Program-made: the position numbers and the translations under genes
Source of the DNA: Pseudomonadota bacterium
GTDB taxonomy: Bacteria > Pseudomonadota > Alphaproteobacteria > Rhizobiales > Aestuariivirgaceae
Length of the DNA: 6,186 bases
Direction: 5' to 3'
Assembly (NCBI GenBank): GCA_016522385.1
Contig: JAEKFU010000191.1
Location: forward strand, 1 to 6,186
Part shown: one piece after another, positions 1-5,990 of the stretch
How the letters are laid out: the number at the start of each line of letters is the position of its first letter
Position numbering within the stretch: the stretch's first letter is position 1
The notes under the pieces: model-generated
The model's input: only the letters and a program-made list of their open reading frames with translations
Told to the model about the DNA's origin: nothing
The model's database searches: none

Positions 1-1272
1 AATCGGTTGTTCGATGAAACAATGGCGGCGCTGGAATTCGAGGTTGATGGAGAAAAGCTGCCCCTCGAGCCGACACTCAATCTGATGATGCATCCCGATG
101 CCGCCAAGAGGCAGGCAGGCGCCGAGGCCTTGGCGAACGTGTTCAAGGACAATATCCGCCTGTTCACCCTAATCACCAATACGTTGGCCAAGGACAAGGA
201 GATTTCCGATCGCTGGCGTGGCTTTGAGGACATTGCCGACAGCCGCCATCTCGCCAACAGGGTAGAGCGTGAAGTGGTCGATGCGCTGGTCGAGGCGGTG
301 CGTGCGGCCTATCCGCGCCTGTCGCACCGCTATTATGCGATGAAGGCGAAATGGCTCGGCATGGATAAACTTGCCCATTGGGACCGCAATGCGCCACTGC
401 CCGATGAGGACACTACACCGGTGCCGTGGGATCAGGCCAAGGCGACCGTGCTCGACGCCTATGCCGGCTTTGATCCTGAGATGGCCAAGATCGCCAAGCA
501 GTTTTTTGATGACAAATGGATCGATGCGCCAGTGCGTCCTGGCAAGTCACCGGGCGCTTTTTCTCATCCGACGGTGCCGTCGGCGCACCCTTATGTGCTG
601 GTGAACTATCAGGGCAAGACCCGCGATGTGATGACACTGGCGCACGAACTGGGGCATGGCGTCCATCAGGTGCTGGCGGCAGTACAAGGTCCGCTCATGG
701 CACCGACACCGCTGACGCTGGCTGAGACGGCGAGTGTGTTCGGTGAGATGCTGACGTTCAAGGCCATTCTCAACAACGAGCAGGAAGCGGCCAAACGCAA
801 GGCACTGCTGGCCTCAAAGGTTGAGGACATGCTCAACACCGTGGTGCGCCAGATCGCCTTCTACGTTTTTGAACGCAAGGTGCACACGGAGCGCCGAGAA
901 GGCGAATTGACGGCCGAACGGCTGGGCGAAATCTGGATTGAGATCCAGAATGAGAGCCTCGGCGATGCGATCGAGTTCAAGGAGGGCTATGAGACCTTCT
1001 GGGCCTACATCCCGCATTTCATTCATTCGCCGTTCTATGTTTATGCCTATGCGTTCGGCGATTGCCTTGTGAACTCGCTCTATGCCCGCTACCAGCAGGC
1101 CGAAACCGGCTTTGCCAAGAAATACTTCGACCTGCTGAGAGCCGGTGGCACCAAGCATCACAGCGAGTTGCTGAAACCCTTCGATCTCGATGCCAGTGAC
1201 CCTGCCTTCTGGCAAATGGGCCTCAGCATGATCGAAGGCATGATCGACGAGATCGAGGCACTGGAAAGTTAG
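1..1272 (+). CDS. pepF: M3-family oligoendopeptidase (PepF type), 5'-truncated by window edge
   Basis: This is a cytoplasmic zinc metallopeptidase that cleaves short oligopeptides, probably in peptide recycling. The reading frame is open from base 1, so the TTG at 7 is only the first start-like codon in the window and the true start lies to the left. About 423 codons are present, against roughly 600 residues for the family, so the N-terminal third is missing. Counting from the TTG, the zinc motif HELGH is at residues 213-217. The expected third zinc ligand is E240, in LAETASVFGE. The substrate-binding segment IPHFIHSPFYVYAY is at 335-348. All the expected catalytic parts are intact. The gene ends with TAG at 1270-1272, and that stop codon is also the start of a short repeat. 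The next gene is 246 bases away on the same strand, so co-transcription is uncertain. The family call is firm; the symbol is by similarity to PepF. Confidence 0.93.
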   Translation, partial: NRLFDETMAALEFEVDGEKLPLEPTLNLMMHPDAAKRQAGAEALANVFKDNIRLFTLITNTLAKDKEISDRWRGFEDIADSRHLANRVEREVVDALVEAVRAAYPRLSHRYYAMKAKWLGMDKLAHWDRNAPLPDEDTTPVPWDQAKATVLDAYAGFDPEMAKIAKQFFDDKWIDAPVRPGKSPGAFSHPTVPSAHPYVLVNYQGKTRDVMTLAHELGHGVHQVLAAVQGPLMAPTPLTLAETASVFGEMLTFKAILNNEQEAAKRKALLASKVEDMLNTVVRQIAFYVFERKVHTERREGELTAERLGEIWIEIQNESLGDAIEFKEGYETFWAYIPHFIHSPFYVYAYAFGDCLVNSLYARYQQAETGFAKKYFDLLRAGGTKHHSELLKPFDLDASDPAFWQMGLSMIEGMIDEIEALES

Positions 1273-1281
1273 AGCGCTTCA
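1270..1281 (+). repeat. Short intergenic repeat core, copy 1 (TAGAGCGCTTCA)
   Basis: This 12-base core matches the one at 3222-3233 in 11 of 12 positions. Its first three bases are the stop codon of the peptidase gene. Just after it, GTTGA (1283-1287) and TCAAC (1295-1299) could form a 5-base-pair stem with a 7-base loop. The flanking AT-rich stretch to about 1300 probably belongs to the same element. From memory, similar TAGAGCG elements are dispersed between genes in Hyphomicrobiales genomes; I cannot confirm copy number here. No U-run follows, so I do not call it a terminator. Confidence 0.5.
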
Positions 1282-1518
1282 TGTTGATTTGGATTCAACT
1301 CTGCTTGTCCCGGGATACGCGAGTTTCCGGCAAATCCGGCGCATTGCGCAAGACTTCAAGCTGTAAACCAAGTTGCTGGACTCATTGTGATTGCGGGTAA
1401 AGTCGCTGTGCCGCGATGATGTGGCCTAACCTGACTCTTTCACGACCTCTTGCTATTGCCATCAACGCTGTGATCCTGTGCGATCAGCAGGTGATCGGTT
1501 GTAGCGTGGGGTACGAAC
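1273..1518. other. 246-base intergenic region between peptidase and lactonase-like gene
   Basis: This is the longest non-coding stretch in the window. Its left end holds the remainder of the repeat that starts at 1270. Its right part holds a GATC-rich inverted repeat at 1471-1486. A promoter for the two + strand genes downstream would be expected here. The best -35/-10-like pair I found (TTGCTG at 1373-1378, GGTAAA at 1396-1401, 17 bases apart) is too weak to call. I see no tRNA, no strong terminator and no convincing small ORF. Confidence 0.6.
1471..1486. repeat. Small inverted repeat TGATC-6-GATCA upstream of the lactonase-like gene
   Basis: TGATC (1471-1475) and GATCA (1482-1486) are perfect inverted arms around a 6-base spacer. 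A third GATC lies at 1493-1496. The three GATC sites start at 1472, 1482 and 1493, so they are 10 and 11 bases apart, about one helical turn each. The site lies 33 bases or more upstream of the ATG at 1519. It could be an operator for a dimeric regulator, but arms of five bases are short enough to arise by chance. Confidence 0.25.
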
Positions 1519-2310
1519 ATGAGCGGTGAGCGGCAATACGAGGTTTATGCGGTCAAGTATGCCGAGCGTAATGACCGGGTACGGGCAGAGAGCTTTATTT
1601 TTGCCGACGATCACATGTCGCCACATCCGATGGACTATTTCGTTTGGCTAATCCGCAACGATCAGCGCACGATCCTCGTCGATACCGGTTTCGACAAAGC
1701 GGAGGGCGCAATGCGGGCGCGGCCAGTGCTGATCGAGCCGCGGGCGGCGCTGGCCGATATCGGCATTCAGCCGGAACAAATCGACAATTTGATTATCACC
1801 CACCTGCACTATGACCATGCCGGTGGGCTGGCGCATTTCCCAGACGCTAATCTGCATCTGCAAGATGCCGAAATGGCCTATGCGACGGGGCGGTGCATGT
1901 GTCACGAGAATTTGCGGATGCCGTTTACTGCCGACCACGTGTGTGAAGCCGTCAAGCGGGTTTATTCCGGCAAGGTAGTCTTCCATGACGGCGACGCCGA
2001 AATTGCGCCGGGCATTACGGTGCACAGGGTCGGTGGGCACAGCCGCGGCCTGCAATGCGTGCGGGTCGAGACAGCGGGTCGGCCAGTCGTATTGGCATCC
2101 GACGCCTCGCATTATTATGAGAACTTTGAAATGGGCAAGCCGTTTCCGATCGTCGTCGACGTGGAGGAGATGCTGGCCGGATTCGAGTTGCTCGGCAAGA
2201 TGGCCGCATCTGGCGAGCGGGTGATTCCGGGGCATGACCCGTTGGTTCGCGACCGCTTCGCAAGGGCATTTGAGGGCTCGCAGGCTGATATTCGCAGGCT
2301 TGATGGCTAG
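1519..2310 (+). CDS. Metallo-beta-lactamase-fold hydrolase, N-acyl homoserine lactonase-like family
   Basis: This 263-residue soluble protein has the MBL fold and resembles the family usually annotated as N-acyl homoserine lactonases, which open lactone rings using two metal ions. The metal ligands are all present: HLHYDH with H95, H97, D99 and H100, H174 in GGHSRG, D195 in SDASHYY, and H239 in PGHD. Length and motif spacing fit quorum-quenching lactonases such as AiiA (about 250 residues). The substrate is not proven: at the position of AiiA's catalytic tyrosine (Asp+3) this protein has H198, with tyrosines at 199 and 200. I see no signal peptide, so it is probably cytoplasmic. The ATG at 1519 has only a weak ribosome site, GGGG at 1508-1511, with a 7-base spacer. 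The dehydrogenase gene starts 21 bases after its stop, which suggests one operon. It could instead hydrolyse another lactone or ester. Confidence 0.88.
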   Translation: MSGERQYEVYAVKYAERNDRVRAESFIFADDHMSPHPMDYFVWLIRNDQRTILVDTGFDKAEGAMRARPVLIEPRAALADIGIQPEQIDNLIITHLHYDHAGGLAHFPDANLHLQDAEMAYATGRCMCHENLRMPFTADHVCEAVKRVYSGKVVFHDGDAEIAPGITVHRVGGHSRGLQCVRVETAGRPVVLASDASHYYENFEMGKPFPIVVDVEEMLAGFELLGKMAASGERVIPGHDPLVRDRFARAFEGSQADIRRLDG

Positions 2311-2317
2311 GCGGACC

Positions 2318-2325
2318 GGGAGAGG
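2318..2325 (+). promoter_or_regulatory. Ribosome binding site of the dehydrogenase gene (GGGAGAGG)
   Basis: GGGAGAGG is a good purine-rich Shine-Dalgarno site ending 6 bases before the ATG at 2332. It fixes that start and lies in the 21-base gap after the lactonase-like gene. This is consistent with a two-gene transcript in which the second gene has its own stronger ribosome site. Confidence 0.7.
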
Positions 2326-2331
2326 TATCTC

Positions 2332-3201
2332 ATGTCAGCGAGGCAATTCGGATTTATCGGACTGGGTCGCATGGGCGCGCCAATGGTGGCCAATATGCTT
2401 GCCGCCGGAATTGACGTTATAGCCCACGACAAGGCCGGCACAGCACAACGAGCACCTGCCGGTGCTGAAATTGCTGAAAGCATCGCGGAAGTCGCTCGCC
2501 AGGTTGACGCCATCTTCATCTGTGTTCCCGATGGCACTGCCTCCGAAGAGGTCGTGGACTTGGTGACCGGTACCAGAGAGTGCAGTGTGTCGACCATCAT
2601 CAACCTGTCGACCACCGGCATCGCTGCGGCCGATGCCATCGCCACGCGGCTGACAGGCCACGGCATCGACTACATCGATGCACCGGTGAGCGGTGGCCGG
2701 GCGGGCGCAGTGGCCGGCACGATCACGATCATGTGGAGCGGGACCAAACCATTGCTCGAGGCCCTCCGCCCCGTCCTGGCGACGTTCTCCAAGTCGGCGT
2801 TCTTCATCGGTAGCAAACCGGGCCAGGGCCAGGCGCTCAAATTGATCAACAATTTCTTGTCAGCAATGGCAATGACGGCGACCAGTGAGGCCATGATCTT
2901 CGGCGAGAGCAAGGGGCTCGACATGAAGACTATGCTCGATGTGATCAATGTCTCAACCGGGCAGAACACCGCCACCAGTGACAAATTCCCAAACCGTGTT
3001 GTCACCGGCAGCTTCGATGCGGGGTTCCGCATGGCACTGATGGAAAAAGATGTCGCGCTCTACTTGACGGAACTCAAGACGGCGGGGACGGCCGATCGGC
3101 TCGCAAGAGCGCTGGCGGAGTACTGGCGCGAGGGCGTCGAGGCGTTTCCGGACGGCGATTTCACCGAAATATTCAAACTGGTGAAGGACCGCGTGGTGTA
3201 A
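2332..3201 (+). CDS. NAD(P)-dependent beta-hydroxyacid dehydrogenase (3-hydroxyisobutyrate dehydrogenase family)
   Basis: This 289-residue cytoplasmic enzyme belongs to the family that includes 3-hydroxyisobutyrate dehydrogenase and tartronate semialdehyde reductase, which interconvert a beta-hydroxyacid and its aldehyde or keto form with NAD(P). The N-terminal Rossmann fold begins at once, with the GLGRMG dinucleotide loop at residues 10-15. The substrate-binding DAPVSGG segment is at 117-123. The catalytic lysine is K170 in KLINN, with the conserved N174. The C-terminal all-helical domain carries a conserved EKD at 238-240. The length is typical and no key residue is missing. The acid at the end of the second beta strand cannot be assigned confidently, so NAD versus NADP is left open. 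The neighbouring lactone hydrolase suggests a substrate released by ring opening, but the family alone does not name it. Annotation as MmsB or GarR would be over-precise. Confidence 0.9.
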   Translation: MSARQFGFIGLGRMGAPMVANMLAAGIDVIAHDKAGTAQRAPAGAEIAESIAEVARQVDAIFICVPDGTASEEVVDLVTGTRECSVSTIINLSTTGIAAADAIATRLTGHGIDYIDAPVSGGRAGAVAGTITIMWSGTKPLLEALRPVLATFSKSAFFIGSKPGQGQALKLINNFLSAMAMTATSEAMIFGESKGLDMKTMLDVINVSTGQNTATSDKFPNRVVTGSFDAGFRMALMEKDVALYLTELKTAGTADRLARALAEYWREGVEAFPDGDFTEIFKLVKDRVV

Positions 3202-3221
3202 ACCCCTGTCCCGCCGGTGGC

Positions 3222-3233
3222 TAGAGCGTTTCA
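3222..3233 (+). repeat. Short intergenic repeat core, copy 2 (TAGAGCGTTTCA)
   Basis: This is the second copy of the core at 1270-1281, in the same orientation, differing at one base. It lies in the 33-base gap between two convergent genes. The likely continuation (CTTAAAT, 3234-3240) runs into the end of the crotonase gene, whose TAA stop on the - strand is 3235-3237. The gap contains no stable hairpin with a U-run, so neither converging gene has a recognisable intrinsic terminator here. Confidence 0.5.
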
Positions 3234-3234
3234 C

Positions 3235-4044
3235 TTAAATCTTTGAGAAATCACCATGCCTTCCGGCGCCGTCGCGGAAGCGTGTGGCGCCGGCGGCGCC
3301 TTCCTTGCGGACGGCATCGATGCCATTGGCCCATTCAACCTTGAGGGCTTCGCGAACGGTAAGGCCGCGGGTCTCAATGATCGAGCGGCGGTCGGCGAGC
3401 ACAGCAGCCTGAGGAAACCGGGCGATCTCGTGGGCCATTTCTTCTGCCGCAGCGCGAGCCTCGCCTTCAGGCACAACTTTTTCGCACAAACCGATACGGT
3501 AACATTCCTCGGCTGGCACCTTGCGGCCGGTCAATGCGATTTCCAACGCCTTGCCCTGGCCGACGAGCCGCGGTAGACGCACGGTGCCGCCATCTAGCAA
3601 CGGTATGCCCCAGCGCCGGCAGTAGACGCCGAGATAGGCGGTCTCGGCCATCACCCGGACATCGCACAACAACGCCAGCTCCATGCCGCCAGCGACCGCC
3701 GGACCTTCGATGGCGCCAATGAGCGGCTTCGATAGTTCCATGCGCGATGGCCCTAGCGGGCCGCGCGGCGGATTTGCTGCGCCGACCGGAAACGCCAATG
3801 GGTCGACCACCTCGTCCTGCAAGCGTTCGGTATCGGTCATTGTGGCGGCGTATTTGAGGTCCCAGCCGGCACAAAAGGCACCGCCGGCGCCCCAGAAGAC
3901 GCCGGCCTTGGCATCGCTCCTGTCGAATTCCTCAAAGGCAGCGACCAGGGCATCAGCAGCCCCCGGATCGACAGCGTTGCGGGCCTCGGGGCGATTGTGG
4001 ATGATGGTCCAAACGTCACCATCCTTGTCGATCTCGATAGTCAT
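3235..4044 (-). CDS. Crotonase-fold enoyl-CoA hydratase/isomerase family protein
   Basis: This 269-residue protein has the crotonase fold, whose members act on acyl-CoA thioesters (hydration, isomerisation and related reactions). The oxyanion-hole segments are GGAFCAGWDL at residues 54-63 and GPAVAGG at 114-120. By my alignment to rat mitochondrial enoyl-CoA hydratase, the first catalytic glutamate (E144 there) is kept as E122. The second (E164) is replaced by C142 in the segment YCRRWG. I recall this CRRWG-type sequence from a broad group of generic enoyl-CoA hydratase homologues, so it is a subfamily trait rather than damage. True hydratase activity is therefore uncertain. The ATG at 4044 overlaps the ugpC stop by four bases (ATGA) and has a strong ribosome site inside ugpC, so it is the last gene of the ugp operon. 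Its last residues and TAA stop fall at the edge of the short repeat. Confidence 0.9.
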   Translation of the reverse strand: MTIEIDKDGDVWTIIHNRPEARNAVDPGAADALVAAFEEFDRSDAKAGVFWGAGGAFCAGWDLKYAATMTDTERLQDEVVDPLAFPVGAANPPRGPLGPSRMELSKPLIGAIEGPAVAGGMELALLCDVRVMAETAYLGVYCRRWGIPLLDGGTVRLPRLVGQGKALEIALTGRKVPAEECYRIGLCEKVVPEGEARAAAEEMAHEIARFPQAAVLADRRSIIETRGLTVREALKVEWANGIDAVRKEGAAGATRFRDGAGRHGDFSKI

Positions 4045-5135
4045 TGGACCTCCTCATAGTGCATGGTGTCATGCGCCCGCAATCTCTTGCCGTCTGCACC
4101 GAACAGGCAGGCCTTGTCAGGGTCGAAGAAGACGAAGCAGTCCGCGCCGGTTTCAGGTGTGTAGGCGCCCGCCTTTTGGCGGATGGTCAGCAGGGCGCCG
4201 TTGGACAGGCCCAGATGGATCAGGGTCTCGGCGCCGAGCGGTTCGCAATAGCGCAGTTGTCCTTTGAATATGCCCTGGCGTTCACTGCACAGCTCAAGAT
4301 GTTCAGGCCGGATGCCGAGCGTCGGCTTGATGTTTGACGCATCTTCGCCAATTTGCTCACGGAGAGATTTGGGCAAGGTGATCTGGTTTTCCTCGAACAG
4401 TGCCAGGGGGATAAAATTCATCGGTGGTGAGCCGATGAAGCCGCCGACAAATTCGGACTGTGGGTCGTTATACACCTCGAGCGGGGCGCCGATCTGGTCG
4501 GCCGTGCCGGCATTCATGACGATCATGCGGTCGGCCAGTGTCATGGCTTCAACTTGGTCGTGTGTGACATAGAGCGAGGTGACACCGAGTTCGCGCTGCA
4601 GAGCCTTGATCTCCAGGCGCATCTGGACGCGCAGTTTGGCATCAAGGTTGGACAGGGGTTCGTCAAACAAGAACACGGCCGGTTTGCGCACAATGGCGCG
4701 CCCCATGGCGACGCGCTGGCGCTGCCCGCCGGACAACTCGCGCGGCTTGCGAGAAAGGTACTCTTGCAGCTGCAGCATCTTAGCAGCCGTGGTGACGCGC
4801 TCGCCGATTTCCTGCTTCGGAGTGCCCGCGATCTTGAGACCATAGGCCATGTTGTCAAACACGCTCATATGCGGATAGAGCGCGTAGTTCTGGAATACCA
4901 TGGCGATATTGCGGTCCATCGGTTCGAGGTCGTTTACCCGCTTGCCGTCGATTTTGATTTCGCCATCGGTAATGGTTTCCAGGCCGGCGACCATGCGCAA
5001 CAGAGTCGACTTGCCACACCCCGACGGGCCCACAATGACGATGAATTCACCGTCCGTAACGTCCATGTCGATGCCATGAATGACTTCTGCGTGGCCATAG
5101 GACTTGCGGACGGATATGAGGTTAATGGTGGACAT
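4041..5135 (-). CDS. ugpC: sn-glycerol-3-phosphate ABC transporter ATP-binding protein UgpC
   Basis: This is the ATPase subunit that powers the UgpA-UgpE permease pair from the cytoplasmic side of the inner membrane. At 364 residues it fits the family (about 356 in E. coli, from memory). All ABC ATPase motifs are intact: Walker A GPSGCGKST at 36-44, Q-loop Q82, signature LSGGQ at 134-138, Walker B VFLFDEP at 154-160, D-loop SNLD at 162-165 and switch histidine H192. Residues from about 235 onward form the TOBE-type C-terminal regulatory domain found in MalK/UgpC proteins. MalK-group ATPases are alike across sugar transporters, so the glycerol-3-phosphate assignment rests mainly on the adjacent, clearly Ugp-like permease genes. 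The ATG at 5135 is 9 bases after the ugpE stop and has no good Shine-Dalgarno site, so it probably relies on ribosomes finishing ugpE. Its 3' end overlaps the crotonase gene by four bases. Confidence 0.93.
   Translation of the reverse strand: MSTINLISVRKSYGHAEVIHGIDMDVTDGEFIVIVGPSGCGKSTLLRMVAGLETITDGEIKIDGKRVNDLEPMDRNIAMVFQNYALYPHMSVFDNMAYGLKIAGTPKQEIGERVTTAAKMLQLQEYLSRKPRELSGGQRQRVAMGRAIVRKPAVFLFDEPLSNLDAKLRVQMRLEIKALQRELGVTSLYVTHDQVEAMTLADRMIVMNAGTADQIGAPLEVYNDPQSEFVGGFIGSPPMNFIPLALFEENQITLPKSLREQIGEDASNIKPTLGIRPEHLELCSERQGIFKGQLRYCEPLGAETLIHLGLSNGALLTIRQKAGAYTPETGADCFVFFDPDKACLFGADGKRLRAHDTMHYEEVQ
4049..4054 (-). promoter_or_regulatory. Strong Shine-Dalgarno site (AGGAGG) for the crotonase gene, inside ugpC
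   Basis: On the - strand AGGAGG, part of the longer GAGGAGGT, ends 4 bases before the ATG at 4044. It lies in the last codons of ugpC, which it partly encodes. Together with the ATGA stop/start overlap it fixes the crotonase start and indicates translational coupling. It is the strongest ribosome site in the window. Confidence 0.75.
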
Positions 5136-5144
5136 TGGATTCGG

Positions 5145-5990
5145 TTATTTCTCGGTTTCGACCAGGCCCTTGATGAAGAGCCTTTGCATGCCGACGACAA
5201 CGGCGACCGGCGGCAGCATGGCGAGAATGGCGGTTGCCATGATGACCGGCCAGTTGGCGACATCATCACCGGACGGGAACATCTGCTTGATGCCCATTAC
5301 GATGGTGTTCATCTGTGGATCGGTGGTGACAAGGAGCGGCCAGAGATACTGGTTCCAGCCATAGATAAACAGAATGACGAACAGGGCAGCGATGTTGGTG
5401 CGTGACATGGGCAGAAGGATGTCGAAGAAAAACCTCATTGGTCGGGCGCCGTCGACGCGGGCGGCCTCGGCCAGTTCATCGGGCACGGTCATGAAAAACT
5501 GGCGGAACAGGAAAGTCGCCGTGGCCGAGGCGATCAATGGCAAGACGAGGCCGGAATAGCTGTTCAGCATACCGAAATTGGCCACTACCTCATAGGTCGG
5601 CACGATGCGCACCTCGACCGGCAGCATGAGCGTGAGAAAGATCAGCCAGAAAAACGTCTGGCGCAGCGGAAAGCGAAAATAGACGATGGCGAAGGCCGAA
5701 AGGATGGAGATCGCTATCTTGCCGAACGCGATGCCGAGCGCCATGACCATGGAATTGGCCAGCATGCGCCAGACGGGCGCGTTGATTCCGGCAACAAGCG
5801 CCTCGTGGTAGTTGGCGATGAAGTGGCGGCCAGGCAGCAGTGGCATTGGCGGGCGAACAATCGCCTGCTGTTCGACGGTGGAGGCAACGAAGGCCAGGTA
5901 GATTGGGAAGCAGACGATGGCGATGCCAATCAACATGCCTATATGGGATAGCCACATACCTGCCCCGCGTCTTTCGACCATGCCACTCAT
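5145..5990 (-). CDS. ugpE: sn-glycerol-3-phosphate ABC transporter permease UgpE
   Basis: This is one of the two inner-membrane permease subunits of the Ugp importer. At 281 residues it matches E. coli UgpE, with which I recognise long near-identical stretches, for example LMLPVEVRI at 121-129 and FIYGWNQYLWPLL at 208-220. About six membrane helices can be seen, roughly at 13-35, 78-104, 111-133, 145-166, 198-220 and 248-269. The cytoplasmic EAA loop that docks on the ATPase spans 175-194 and has the conserved E175-A-A, G181 and the terminal I-L-L-P. The ATG at 5990 overlaps the ugpA stop by four bases (ATGA) and has AAGGTG about 8 bases upstream. An internal ATG three codons later (5981) would give an N-terminus closer in length to the E. 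coli protein, so it remains possible. Its stop is 9 bases before ugpC. Confidence 0.95.
   Translation of the reverse strand: MSGMVERRGAGMWLSHIGMLIGIAIVCFPIYLAFVASTVEQQAIVRPPMPLLPGRHFIANYHEALVAGINAPVWRMLANSMVMALGIAFGKIAISILSAFAIVYFRFPLRQTFFWLIFLTLMLPVEVRIVPTYEVVANFGMLNSYSGLVLPLIASATATFLFRQFFMTVPDELAEAARVDGARPMRFFFDILLPMSRTNIAALFVILFIYGWNQYLWPLLVTTDPQMNTIVMGIKQMFPSGDDVANWPVIMATAILAMLPPVAVVVGMQRLFIKGLVETEK

Noticed and set aside
7..9. TTG as the start codon of the peptidase
   Set aside because: The frame is open to the left edge, and the protein is about 180 residues shorter than the family if it starts here.
814..1215. 133-codon - strand open frame opposite the peptidase
   Set aside because: It is a shadow of codon bias in the peptidase frame, with no recognisable protein family.
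1373..1401. Sigma-70-like promoter (TTGCTG, 17 bases, GGTAAA)
   Set aside because: The -10 part matches the consensus in only about half of its positions; such matches are expected by chance in 246 bases.
1648..2235. 195-codon - strand open frame opposite the lactonase-like gene
   Set aside because: It is antisense to a gene with complete metal-binding motifs; the translation shows no family features and there is no convincing ribosome site.
3202..3221. CCGCCGGTGG as a terminator hairpin between the convergent genes
   Set aside because: The near-palindrome leaves no room for a loop and no U-run follows on either strand.
4554..5405. 283-codon + strand open frame antisense to ugpC and ugpE
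   Set aside because: It lies wholly opposite two well-supported transporter genes, its translation has no recognisable domain, and long antisense frames are common in GC-rich DNA.
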